The notes under the pieces were generated by a model. It saw only the letters and a list, made by a program, of their open reading frames with translations. It had not been told where the DNA came from and searched no databases. From NCBI GenBank assembly GCA_022376515.1, contig WTXI01000325.1, positions 1-38,993 on the forward strand: DNA of 38,993 nucleotides, written 5' to 3'. The stretch is from Lactifluus volemus (Eukaryota; Basidiomycota; Agaricomycetes; Russulales; Russulaceae). Positions 1 to 10,259 of the stretch are shown here, piece by piece. Made by a program: the position numbers and the translations under genes. The number at the start of each line of letters is the position of its first letter. The stretch's first letter is position 1.

Positions 1-331
1 GCATAGGATGCAACTGAGAAACCCGAGTTAGCTCAACAAAGGGCGAGTAGAATGATATTGAGCATACTGCTGCGATTGGGCCGACAGTATCCATCACCCG
101 CTTGATACCACCAACAGCACTGCTCCATGTTTCCATAGTTTTGATAGCTTTCTCAGAGCTACGGAGGGCATCACCTGCCAACTCCGCGTCTGGTCGCACA
201 GGGGCAATCGTGATCGTTAAGACCGTGGCTGGCTCAGTTGCAGGTCCATCAGTGCTGCTCAAAATGATATCCAGTTCTACATGTAGGATGCTCAGCCAGA
301 TGAATAAGAATTGTATGAAAAGACGAACCAT
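1..331 (-). CDS. NLR-like protein, N-terminal part (runs off left edge)
   Basis: An ATG at 331-329 on the minus strand opens 88 codons (331-68). An intron (67-14, GTATGC..CTAAC..CAG, 54 nt) follows, and then an exon reaching the window edge. After splicing, the reading passes through AIKTMETWSSAVGGIKRVMD and then VGPIAALHPM. From family knowledge, such a helical stretch is usual near the N-terminus of basidiomycete NACHT/STAND (NLR-like) proteins, ahead of the NTPase. The first 25 residues are hydrophobic and could be a signal anchor or the end of a C2-like strand region. The NTPase itself would lie outside the window, and an upstream exon is possible. The intron is convincing; the family call is a recollection of similar proteins and is moderate. 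Confidence 0.5.
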   Translation of the reverse strand, partial: MVRLFIQFLFIWLSILHVELDIILSSTDGPATEPATVLTITIAPVRPDAELAGDALRSSEKAIKTMETWSSAVGGIKRVMDTVGPIAAVCSISFYSPFVELTRVSQLHPM

Positions 332-1212
332 GTTGAAGTTCACAGACAACATCCTTCCGTCCAATAAGGGTGTCCTTGTGGATTGTGCTTTTTGCAAAAA
401 GAGATACTGTAATGGCGGAGAGTGGTCGTACAGTGCTGCAGGAGACTCAGTTGTGAGTAGGAATAAAAATACGAGATTTCCCACAAGGCTTCGATATTCT
501 CGTTCCATTCTACACGTTGTCCGACGCTCCGCACAGATCGTGTTTGCCATGTCCTCTGTCCGTCGGCCACAGTAACATAGAATTGTCTTTTTCTCCCAAG
601 GGGGGTCTTGATGCGGGGAAGATTGTGCGCCTTAAGGACTGCCAGGAAAAACAGATATAGTACTTATGAGAACAGTATCGCTAGGATACGTACCGGTCAC
701 ATGTAACTGGAGCAGGGCCTGATGTGTTTCGCTGACCTGAGCGCTGTTCAAAGTCGGTTATGTGAGAAAATATTGTAATGAAATTGAAGGAAGTGGTGCA
801 CCTTATTCCAGAGTTTTGAGGGCTTGTGTTGTAGTAATAGTTAACATCAACATCGGGCGGGGGGACAGTTTGACTCACGTATTCCGAGTCTGGATCATTT
901 GGGTGTGTCCTTGTGCGAGAGCGATGGTAGCTACAACGGTATTGTTCTGAGATACAGGAAAGAAGGAAGAGTTGAGCGGTTGAGGCAACGAAGCGTCAAA
1001 GGAGGAGGGCGCAGTCGTCGCCTTATCGTGATAACTTATGATTAGACCGGTGACCGTCTCTCGGCGAGACCTAAAACGGATCTCTCGCTAGAGAGACCGG
1101 TCGATCTGAGTTTTAATCTCGCAGGCACCTGAAAATCTCTATAAGGATAGGCTCGATAAGGGAATTAGTCATGTGATCACAAATAAAGACGCGTTTCTAC
1201 CTTCAAACGTTA
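332..1212. other. Intergenic, no convincing gene
   Basis: Only short ORFs without recognisable motifs occur here. The last 180 bases (about 1018-1195), just upstream of the helicase fragment, resemble the reverse complement of 13345-13515. They may be an old promoter or part of a repeat. Confidence 0.5.
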
Positions 1213-1684
1213 ATGAGTATGGCTCAACCTGACGTGTCTTTGCTTGTGAATGAGCTCGAAAATATTCGAAACCTTACTGGGGACTTGCTTCTCTCAAGGT
1301 TCGAAGAAATATGCCCTATTAAACGACCTGGACCTGAATTTCTGGCAACATTGGACACTTCTGTGTCCTACTGTCTACAGTCACAAACGGTGAAAAAATA
1401 CCTCGTGAGTTTCAACTTAAGGCTGTGCTAGCTCTTCTCTTTGGTCAGGACACTCTGATTGATGCTGGGACTGGCTCTGGCAAGACTCTGTGCATGATCC
1501 TGCCGGCTCTTTTGGACCCTACAGCAATGTCTTTGGTAATTTCGCCTTTAAAGCGACTGCAAGTGCTTCAGGTGAGCAGTACTAGCGATGCAATAGTTCA
1601 CTTCTAATCAAAAATTTCAAGGTTGCTGAATTTCAGTCCTATGGACTAACGGCTGCATGTGTCAACGAAGACATCGCGCAATGA
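1213..1684 (+). pseudogene. RecQ-like DEAD/DEAH helicase, 5' fragment
   Basis: The ORF from 1213 gives an N-terminal stretch of a fungal RecQ-type helicase. A frame change near 1390 leads into IPREFQL, the Walker A motif AGTGSGKT and SPLKRLQ. A clean phase-0 intron (1572-1621, GTGAGC..AAG) joins this to VAEFQSYGLTAACVNEDIAQ, followed by TGA at 1682-1684. Full-length relatives continue for several hundred residues with the DEAH box, helicase C domain and RQC region. None of these is present, so this is a broken copy. The first two parts lie in different frames without a clear intron between them, so a frameshift is likely. RecQ-like paralogues are numerous in mushroom genomes and are often scattered by transposons. 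Confidence 0.75.
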
Positions 1685-1686
1685 CT

Positions 1687-1765
1687 AGGGAGATCGATAC
1701 GTTCGACTTCAATGGCACGTACCTCAATGGGGAGCTGGGGGAGCGAGGAGATCTATATAGTGAAA
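1687..1765 (+). pseudogene. Ty1/copia reverse-transcriptase scrap
   Basis: Directly after the helicase stop codon the sequence reads EIDTFDFNGTYLNGELGE and, one frame over, EEIYI. This is the copia RT block (..DVKSAYLNGEL.EEIYM..) including its first catalytic aspartate region. Only about 25 codons survive. The abrupt junction suggests that the helicase fragment and the retroelement were joined by rearrangement. Confidence 0.6.
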
Positions 1766-2057
1766 AAAAAGGCGCGTGCGGAGATTTTTCTGCGAGAGAA
1801 TGACACAAGGTATGCACAGATATTCCGCGCACTAGCACAAACTCTATAGTGTTCACCTGCGAGAGCGATACAAGGTATGCTACTGGAGTTAATACATAGT
1901 TGGAGCAGGTGAGTAAATGTCACATACCTCAGACATTCCACGCACTAACAGCACGAAGTCTGAGGTACCCACGGATCAAGTGAAGGTCTATATTGACCAT
2001 AAGGACCTCGTAAGGAACTTTTGGAATGGAGTCGGAAAGAGGGGCAAGGGCCACAGG
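1766..2057. other. Short local duplication and hAT target sequence
   Basis: Two related blocks (about 1790-1845 and 1856-1960) share GCGAGAG, ACACAAGGTATGC-like and ATTCCRCGCACTA motifs, so a roughly 75-bp unit seems to be locally duplicated and diverged. From about 1948 an open frame (including VKVYIDHKDLVRNFW) runs into the hAset insertion point of the hAT element. It would continue after the element to a TAG at 9451-9453. I do not recognise it. Confidence 0.35.
2050..2057. repeat. 8-bp target site duplication, left (hAT)
   Basis: GCCACAGG occurs immediately before the left TIR and is repeated exactly at 9434-9441 after the right TIR. Eight-base duplications are the hallmark of hAT transposases. 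Confidence 0.9.
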
Positions 2058-2200
2058 TAGTGATGGACACGGGTTTGGGTACACCCACTGGGTTTGCGGG
2101 TGGGGTATCCACGGGCCGGGGTCTCGGGTATCAATTTTGCCGGCCCGTGCCAAATCCATACCCTAGACCCACGGGACCCATACCCGCTGCCGCGGTATCT
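2058..2200. repeat. hAT left TIR and subterminal GGGT repeats
   Basis: The TIR is followed by repeated CGGGT/GGGTA/ACCCA words through about 2200. The same word family fills 9275-9420 at the other end. Such clusters are usually transposase-binding sites in Ac-like hAT elements; that role is inferred here. Confidence 0.7.
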
Positions 2201-2385
2201 GATGTGTGCTCGCAAGTCTTGGTGCCAGCCAATTGACTGCATGTCATGACTCTCAAGTGGCTAGTAGTAATGCCGCAGTATTACTGGTCTAGTACGCAGC
2301 GCTTAAAGGTGCAACAAAGGCTGGCAGCCGCTGGCCTGACTCTGCCTGAGGAGATTTGTACTCAACTGGTGCCTTTCTATGCTTA

Positions 2386-4087
2386 CATCAGGAAAACCTG
2401 TTTCAGCTTAAAGGCTCCTTAAAATTTACTTAATTTTATTATATAACTCCTACAAAGATTTCAGGCAACCACTATTCTAAAAATATTTTGCTTAAAAGCT
2501 GCTTGAAATTCTGTAGTTTGCTTGTCAACAGTGAGGATCTAATGGAGCTGCTTAGGCTAAGCATATTAAGCAGAGCCTCGGCAGCTATTTAAGCAGAGCT
2601 TAAGCAGCTATTTAAGCCTGTTAAGCAGGGCATAAAATTATGTTCACAAGCAGACAAATTCACACAAGTCAAAAAAAAATTCAAACTGCAACTTTATTGA
2701 AATTATCTAAACTAGGGGTACAAAAACTAACTAATCTGTGCTAACACACATCTACCTATTGCCTAAGTCACATTCAACCTCACACAAACAGCAGGTGGCA
2801 CACTGGCATGGGTGGGGCTGCAGGGCCATGGGGAGATGGTGGCAGTGGTGGAGGCATGGGAAGAGGTGGGGGGAGGATGCATGGGAGGAGGCACAGGGAG
2901 GAGGCGTGGGGACGAGGCGCGGGGAGGAAGCGCGGGAGGAAGCGCGGGGAGGAGGCGCGGGAGGAGGCGCGGGGAGGAGGCGCGGGAGGAGGCGTGGGGA
3001 GGAGGCACGGGAGGAGGCGAGGGGTGCGGAAGGCACGAGAGAACGCGCGGGAGGCGCAGGGGAATGCGCAGGGTGCGGAAGGAGGCGAGAACGCAGGAGG
3101 AGGTGCAGGGCACGGAAGGAGGCGAGGAACGCAGGAGGAGGCGCAGAGCGCAGGAAGCGCAGGTGAAGGCGCAGGGGTGGGAAGCGCGGGAGGAAGTGTG
3201 GGAAACGTAGGAAGAGGCGCAAGTGGGACGGGAAACGCAGGAGGCGGAAGTGGCGCAGGAGATGGTGATCCAGGCGGCAGAGGCGGAGGAGGCGATGAAA
3301 AGAATGTCAGACGCGTTGGGGCGGGGCAGGCAGCGTGACAACGTACCGGCGCAGGCAGCGTCCTCGCAGTGCCAGTGGATCCAAGAGAGGGGAAAAGCGG
3401 TGGGGGAGGCGCAGGAACAGGAGGCATCTGACGACGCGACAGAGGCAGAGGCAGCGGCAGAGGCAGAGGCAGAGAAGGAGAGGAGGCGGAGGCGGAGGCG
3501 GCAGCAGTGGGACGCGTTGCATGACGACAAACCAGGAGGGGACGCGTTGCATGACAACGAGCCAGGAGGGAACGCAGTCGCGGTCGCAAGAAGGCGGCAG
3601 GGAGGCATCACCAGACAGGGAGCAGCGGTGGTGGCGACGGCAGAGGCCACAGAGCAGACAGACAAGGGAGGGACAAAAGGACGCGGCAAAAAAAGATGAG
3701 GCACGAAAATCAACATGGTGCCAACAAGAATAAACAACGGAGTATATGATTCCTTTTAAGGAAATGTCAGAGGGGGAGGGCAACGAAAATTAACATCGTG
3801 CAAACAAGAATAAACAAAAAACACGTGATCTGTAACGACTTAGCGAAATTTTCGTGATTTAACAAAAATTTCAGACACCTTACTTAATTTACTTAATTTA
3901 CTTAGACAATTTTTGTGTACTTAGCATCCTTGACTGGTGATTTATGTCCTTAATTTTATTAGATTGGCTTAATTAGCTTAGATTATTTCAATTTGCTTAG
4001 TCTTAATGGTGCTAAGCTATCTAAGCCTGCCTTAACAACACTAAGCAGTGGCTAAGCCTGTCTAAGGCCAACTGGGTTTTGCTGATG
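2386..4087 (-). mobile_element. 1.7-kb TIR element, copy 1 (nested in hAT)
   Basis: The ends are CATCAGGAAAACC and, inverted, CATCAGCAAAACC. A 2-bp TA flanks both sides (2384-2385, 4088-4089). Subterminal regions are full of GCTTAA/TTAAGC and CTAAGC words. The middle is a GC-rich, purine-biased minisatellite (GAGGCGCGGGAGGAA-like) with long but low-complexity ORFs on both strands. A second copy in inverted orientation is at 10828-12551. I assign the sense strand as minus because copy 2 has AATAAA near its matching end. No transposase is recognisable, so this is probably a non-autonomous element. Short TSDs and subterminal repeats are compatible with the CACTA/EnSpm group, but this is weak. 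Confidence 0.75.
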
Positions 4088-4839
4088 TAATACCGTTAAC
4101 AATGAATAGTTGGTTATCCATGCCCATGGGCAACTCCTCTCCACAAACAGTTGACATGAATAACATATAAGGCTTCCATCCACTTCACCTTCCACATCCA
4201 CCCGGCAGATAATTAAGTTAACAAGCATGAGCAATTTCAACAACTCCGCAAGGTCCTTGTTAGCACTGCAAAGATGCAGGGGCTCGATTGCTTCAATTAT
4301 TTTGACATTCGATGAGTCGATGACTCCAAGACGTCCATGTCGGTGCTGCATAGACACAGATCCCTCGATGTCCAGGTCGGCACTGCATTGATGCGGGGCT
4401 CGAACGCTTCGATGGCTTTGATCCTCCTGGTGCGGCGCGCATCTTGAGCCTCTTCCAGCTTTGCCTGACACATGCGGTGAGCGGGAACAAAAGTTGTGAG
4501 GTCAATGTCATGGACTCACGGAAGCGGCGGGTGAATGCCCCAGGGGGTACAAATTGCCGTACATTACGATAAGTTGCAGCTGTCCATATAGTCCTGTGTT
4601 CAACCTAAAGGGGGTAGGTTGTCAGCACAAAAAAGCTTGAAAGAAACAGAAGTACCTGAAGACATGGACAGGGAAAGCCCTATATGCGAAGCAACGCAGA
4701 AAGGAGCGGGCGGACAGAGTCGTGGACTTCAATAAACTGTTCGCCGTGTTCGGTGACTGAAAAAAAAAAATATTAGATAGAAAACGCACCGAAAGGATCC
4801 CCCCATTCGTACTCCCCCTCAACCTGGTGCCTCCCCCCC
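4088..4839. other. hAT 5' region, no clear gene
   Basis: This is sequence between the nested element and the transposase start. It includes a poly-A run at 4760-4770. An antisense ORF of 139 codons (4471-4052) has no recognisable motif. It is probably promoter and 5' untranslated sequence of the transposase. Confidence 0.4.
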
Positions 4840-7800
4840 ATGCCCCGCGATGAAGTTGACCTGTCGCTCATCACCTGCAAGCCCCGCAAACGCAAGCTTA
4901 CCTCATATATCACCAATGAAGATAATATCTCTGCAGACAAAGAAGCAACCGTCAAAAGATTAAAAGAGACTGTCAAACCCACCTTGACAGTCCGAGCGGG
5001 TGTTGAGAATGAGGCCGTTCGTCCGCCTCCGAAAAAAACACCACCATCGATCTCGGACTCGGAGCCCTCTGACGACGATGGGGATCCCACTGGTGCCGAG
5101 CCACGCAGGGAGAAATCCAGTTGGAGACGCAAAAAGAACAAAAAGAAAGCGCGGATGCGAACCACATCTAAAGTCGATGACACCCTCGAGTCTGCTGATG
5201 AAGAGGAAGCTTGTGACAAAATACCTAGATCCAGACACCGTCAGCAGAAATCCAGAGACCATCAGCATAAGAGTAAGACGGGTACTGGCACACTTTCTGA
5301 TAGCGATATCGAAATCCTTGAGAGCTCTGGATATGCCAAAGCCGAACTAGGTCAGTCCCAGAATGATTCAAAGTGATCTCTGACTTACCAAATTTCCCAC
5401 AGATCGATTGTCGAAAGACTGGACTTCAGCCATCTATGCCTTTTTCCAGCCGCTCCCATCTGTGCAGGTCGTTAATGGCCGGCGTTGCCACGAATTCATA
5501 TGCGGCGCCCCCCATTGCAAAGGCAAAGGGGCCAAACCGCGCAACGTCCGTCGGTTTCTTGACACGAGTGACGCAAGATCAACTGGTAATCTTTGAAAGC
5601 ACATGAAGATGTGCTGGGGCGCAGACCTCGTTGAACAGGCCGATGAAGCGAAGGATATCGCGAGCGTTCGACAAGGCCTTGCCAAAGCTAAAATGATGGA
5701 TGGGTCAATCACTGCAAGTTTTCAGCGGCAAGGAAAGGGGAAAATAGCTTACAGGATACACCAGCACACATACAAAGAAGCGCAGTATGTCAACGCGTTC
5801 ATGTATTCGACGCTCTAACCCCATCGCAGTGTTGAGTGCATCCGTTGGGTTGCCGAGAGCATGCGGCCCACAAGTATTGTCGACGACCCTGCATTCCACA
5901 GCCTCATGAAAACGGGGCGTCCGCATTATCGAATCCCATCATCGCGGACAGTTAGGCGTGATGTTGAAACAGTCTTCCAGAGAGTCAAACACCGTATCAT
6001 AAAACTGTTACGAGTTAGTTCACCATTGGATCCAAAATAGCACAAATTAAACTTACCTGACTGGCAGGAATATGACGGTCGCTTGAATTTCGCCACGGAT
6101 GCCTGGACATCCCCGAACCACAAGTCATTTGTGGCTGTGACCGTCCATTTTGAAAACAAGGGCCAGCCTGTATGTTTGCTCCTGGATGTCGTCGAGTTGG
6201 CAGTGTCACACACCGGGGCCAATCTCGCGGCGGTGTTCGCGAAGATTCTCGAAGACTACGAGATCTCTGACAAAGTTCTTGATTAAAATGTCTCTTCAAC
6301 TGGAAGATTTGCTAACTTATCTTATTAGATCCTGGGAATCACCTGTGACAATGCCTCTGCCAACGATCAGATGATCAATAATCTTGCAAAAGATCTCAAC
6401 CACTTTCCTGGCGCTGTGAACCGTACCCGATGCCTTGCACACATCGTAAACTTGGCAGCCAGGGCTATTTTGCGCCAGTTTGATGTTTCAAAAGGGCACG
6501 ATGAGGAGGCCAGTGAGGACGAGATCAGAGCCGAAGAAGAGGTCCAATCAACAAAGGACTCAGATGATGACGATGAAGACGGCACAGGCACAGTAGAAGA
6601 GCTTTCAGAAGTAGACCAAGGAGAGGAAGATGAGCTAGATGACAACGACGAAAAGGGTATGAACTTGGCAGAGGTGGAGCAGGCGACGAGGGAGAAAGTA
6701 AAAGACATGGCGAAAGTGACTGAGCCACTTCGCCACGCCTTGTATAAGGTAAGCCTACTCACAAACTCAAACACGCTCACTCACCCCTTTTCGGCATACC
6801 AGCTCCGAAATTTTGCCAACGCTGTCAAAAAGTCGCCCACTATCCTTTTGCCTGAGTGGAGAAAGACCATCAAACAGCTTGCGACGGACGCTGACGACCC
6901 GAAGAAGGCTCTGGCTGACCGTATCATGCCTCGCGACGTCACAACGCGCTGGAATTCGACCTATGACATGCTGAAGTTTGCGAAATCCTATCAGGATCCC
7001 ATAAATCAGATGACAGACAGTCGCTCTCTGAAACTCAGATACTGCATGATTACGGAGTCGGAGTGGGAGCTTGTCAAGCAACTTCGGGATGTTCTCAAGG
7101 TATGCATGTTGACATCTTTAACATCCTTCGACTCACGATATATTGTGTGGTAGATTCTTAAGACGGTTACATTACAGTTTTCAACAGATACCCCATGCCT
7201 CGCATCTGTCATTCCAGCCATTGACAAGATGCACGACAAACTCACCAAGGCCTCGAAAAAGAAAGACAACTCTCCAGTGCTTCGAGCTGCGCTGGTGATG
7301 GGCAAGGGGCTACTCAACAAATACTATTCGCTGACTGATGAATCTGAGGTCTATCGCATCGCTATGGGTTCGTCATCTATTTCATTCACATCCGCGATGC
7401 TGTAGATATTAATACACTTTACTAGTCCTCCATCCCAAGTACAAACTGAGGTACTTCGTGAAACTCGGTTGGGAACAAGAATGGATAGACATCGCAAAAC
7501 ATATTGTCAGAGAGCAGTACAAGTCCTCGTATGCTGACTACGTCATTCACAAAGCCCCTCGTTCTGCGTGCGCTCCCAAGATGACTGTAAGTCCATTTTG
7601 TTCTCCCATTCATGTGCTCATTATCTTATCTCGCTAGGCACCAAACTCGTCTGATAGTGAACCCCTGGCGACTGAATTGACAGACTCAGACTCGAGCCTG
7701 GACGAAGATGAATTCATGGACGAACTCGACCGCTACCTCTCGACTGGCCGCATCAAGGACGTTACGGACCCATTGAGCTGGTGGGTCGAGAATAAAGGCA

Positions 7801-8302
7801 CTTATCCTCGTCTATGGCGGATGGCCCGGGATTATCTGACTATTCCAGGTGAGCTGTCTCACACCATTACTCTCTATCGTGTCCTGGCTGACAAAACCTT
7901 ATAGCCTCGTCCGTTGCAGTGGAATGCGTTTTCAGCCGAGGACGCCTACTCATTTCTCACATCCGTAACCGGCTTTCAGCTCAGTCAACACGCGCCCTCC
8001 TTTGTCTCAACGCATGGAGCAAGGCAGGTTTTCTTCAATCTACGGACTTGTCAGATGCGGCGTCCTTGCCAGATGACAAGGAAACCATAGGGTTGGATGC
8101 CAGTTGGGATGTCATACCCCATGATGCTAAGGTGAGCTTAGTTGTTCTCTTCCTAAGCACCGTCACCTCATACCATGCTTCTCATCATCGCCTGCCCCAA
8201 CCCGCGCTTGTCATCGCCTGCCCCAACCTGCGCTCGTTATCGCCTGCCCCAACCCGAGCTTCTCATCATTCCCTCCCACATCTCCTGGTCTCCCCTGTGT
8301 AG
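4840..8302 (+). pseudogene. hAT transposase, ten exons, one in-frame TGA
   Basis: Phase-consistent exons are 4840-5350, 5403-5784, 5830-6013, 6068-6274, 6329-6748, 6803-7099, 7154-7367, 7426-7586, 7638-7848 and 7905-8131. Together they give 938 codons. A charged, basic N-terminus is followed by a BED-type zinc finger (C..C near 5490-5515, then STGNL-stop-KH..C). The RNase H-like core follows with NFATDAWTSPNH (first Asp), GITCDNAS (second Asp) and the CLAH and RWNST motifs. An acidic insert lies at 6500-6650, and the C-terminal dimerisation region includes DPLSWWVENKGTYPRLWRMA and SSVAVECVFSRGRLLIS. The single TGA (5594-5596) sits inside the finger where relatives have Arg or Lys, and one C-to-T change in CGA explains it. 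The 3' end is unsure: either a further exon follows 8131 or the reading runs to the TAG at 8300-8302. Confidence 0.9.
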
Positions 8303-8540
8303 TAATATTGTCCACGTCGTACTGGCAATACTTGTATACCCCATTCCCTACGTCATTCTTCTCGCGCCACAAATTTGCCTTCAATTTCACTCCCCTGGAC
8401 TTGCCGATGTCTTATACCCTGACCCCTTGATGCCATCTGTCTTCCTCATCCAAGACTTAGGTGCGTTTTCTATCTACTTTCTCATCATATGACTTGCCAA
8501 CACCTCTCCCTCGTCCTTCCTCGTCCCTGTCCATGCCCAT

Positions 8541-9020
8541 CCTGACCTGCCCGTGCCGGTTCTCACCCACGCCTCGTCGACCGGCACACTGCCCGTGCCC
8601 ATCCAATCCGACTGTCCACGCGGCTCCGCCTACCCCGCCCACGGCCATTTATCCGGCCCATCTCACTCGCCTTCACCTACGCCCATCCGATCCGCGGCCA
8701 TGGCCTGCCCGTGCCGGTCATCACCCACACCTCTTCGACCTGCATGCCGCCTGTGCCCATCCGATCCGACTGTCCATGCGGCTCCGCCTGCCCCGTCCAC
8801 AGCCATTTATCCGGCCCACCTCGCTCGCCTTCACCTACGCCCATCCGATCCGCGGCCATGGCCTGCCCGTGCCGGTCATCACCCACACCTCTTTGACCTG
8901 CACGCTGCCTGTGCCCATCCGATCCGACTGTCCATGCGACTCCGCCTGCCCCGTCCACGGCCATTTATCCGGCCCACCTCGCTTGCCTTCACCTACGCCC
9001 ATCTGATCCACGGCCGTGCA
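8541..9020. repeat. 158-bp tandem repeat, about three copies
   Basis: The word CCGTGCCGGT recurs at 8551, 8709 and 8867, giving a constant period of 158 bases. Units are pyrimidine- and GC-rich, and the third decays after about 9000. Long proline-rich ORFs here (8461-9089) are products of the repeat composition, not genes. It lies between the transposase and the right end of the hAT element. Confidence 0.85.
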
Positions 9021-9229
9021 CCACCTCGCCTACGCCCGTTCCGCTGGCTCACTGCGTGTGCCCCGACCCGACTGCCCATGCAGGCTTAAGTTGCATTGCC
9101 GGCTCTGATTCAGTTTGTCATCTTGTCAGATTCTTGTGCCACTTGTGGGCAGTGGACACTATCACCTTGTCATATACACTGGCATTTATGGACTCTGCTT
9201 AGATAGTATAGTAATTATCTGAGCATATA

Positions 9230-9433
9230 AAGTTGTTTGAGAAAATGTCTGAGATCTTTTTAAATTGTTCAGTGAGTATCTAACCCATACCCTTACCCAC
9301 TGGGTATGGGTTTTTCCGATACCCTCAGATAATCCTGCGGGAATCCCGTACCCGTGCCTGGGGTACGGGTTTTTCTGGGGTTAGGGTATGGGTACCTCTG
9401 AAGATAGCCCAGGGTTACCCACGTCCATCACTA
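9230..9433. repeat. hAT right subterminal repeats and TIR
   Basis: From about 9275, inverted and direct GGGTATGGGT/ACCCATACCC words lead into the right TIR (9423-9433). They mirror the left end. Confidence 0.7.
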
Positions 9434-9441
9434 GCCACAGG
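9434..9441. repeat. 8-bp target site duplication, right (hAT)
   Basis: An exact copy of the GCCACAGG found at 2050-2057. Confidence 0.9.
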
Positions 9442-9752
9442 GAGCACGAGTAGGGTTGCCGCACTGCTGTCTAAGAACATCACAAAAAATATCTAACTAT
9501 GATATTTCTAAATCTTGCAAGTTCATATCTATCTGACAAGGTGACCTTGCCCTTTGAGTGAAATCATGATCTTATTTAGTCCCAGGCAATATCCTGAACT
9601 ACCTAGCTAGATTGATCTTATCTATCATATCTATCAAAATAATAATGAACTGGGTAATCTGGCAATATCAGTGTAATCTTGCAATATCTAGCTGATCTTA
9701 GGTACCTTACAATATTTAGGTGACCTTAGGTATCTAGCTATATCATGAGGTG

Positions 9753-9847
9753 TCATGCTCACCTTGTGATATCATGTTCACCTTGCTCACCTTGTAATAT
9801 CATGCTCACCTTGCTCACCTTGCTCACCTTGTGGTATCATGCTCACC
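9753..9847. repeat. Short interspersed CTCACCTTG/ATATCATG repeats
   Basis: CTCACCTTG occurs six times, mixed with ATATCATG-like words, in fewer than 100 bases. It looks like slippage products. Confidence 0.7.
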
Positions 9848-10097
9848 TGGCATGATCAGAGTTACCCATCTAGATAAGGTAATAAATAAATAAATAAAAA
9901 ATAAAAAACCATAGTAATTTAGATGATAACTAAAACCAGTCTTCTTTTATTTTAATTGATAATTAGCTTCTAATATACCCTGCATATAAGTCCTTATTTA
10001 TCTTATTTTATCATGACAAGTGATATCTAAGACCTCTTATACCATTTTTACTTAAGTTATCCAAATAACAGTTCACTTAAATATATTTTTATTGAAA

Positions 10098-10165
10098 AGT
10101 GGCCATTTAAAGGATTGAACTAAAGACCTCTTAAACATAATGCTATTAACCACTAAGCCATCTGA
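10098..10165 (-). repeat. tRNA-like relic (possible SINE head)
   Basis: On the minus strand an A-box-like word (GGCTTAGTGGTTAATAGC, 10159-10142) is followed about 20 bases on by a B-box-like word (GTTCAATCC, 10120-10112). This is the spacing of a tRNA gene. The acceptor and T stems do not pair properly, so this is not a functional tRNA. A decayed tRNA-derived SINE or tRNA pseudogene fits best. Confidence 0.45.
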
Positions 10166-10259
10166 TCTTATCTGCACAAACCCTGGATCTTCTATTTTAA
10201 CACTAAGTTATTGTAGTACTAGGTGCTTAATCTTATATTACTTAAGCTTGTATATCTAA

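Larger units (their letters stand above)
2058..9433 (+). mobile_element. hAT (Ac-like) DNA transposon, complete ends
   Basis: The left end reads TAGTGATGGAC (2058-2068) and the right end is its inverse (9423-9433, GTCCATCACTA). Both are flanked by the 8-bp duplication GCCACAGG. Subterminal regions carry many GGGTATGGGT-type words in both orientations, as is common in Ac-like elements. The 7376-bp element encodes one large transposase on the plus strand (4840 to about 8300). It also carries a nested 1.7-kb TIR element (2386-4087) between its left end and the gene, and a 158-bp tandem repeat after the gene. The ends look intact, but the transposase has one in-frame TGA, so as it stands the copy would need transposase from elsewhere. 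Confidence 0.93.

Noticed and set aside
102..575. 157-codon plus-strand ORF at the left edge
   Set aside because: It is antisense to the NLR-like exon, which has a proper intron and a recognisable motif. The plus-strand product shows none.
2738..3737. Several ORFs of 130-324 codons on both strands
   Set aside because: All come from a purine/pyrimidine-biased minisatellite. There are no domains, and frames disagree between the two copies of the element.
8461..9089. Two proline-rich ORFs of about 180 codons
   Set aside because: They lie entirely in the 158-bp tandem repeat and overlap in different frames.
10098..10165. Functional tRNA gene
   Set aside because: Promoter boxes are present, but acceptor and T stems do not pair.
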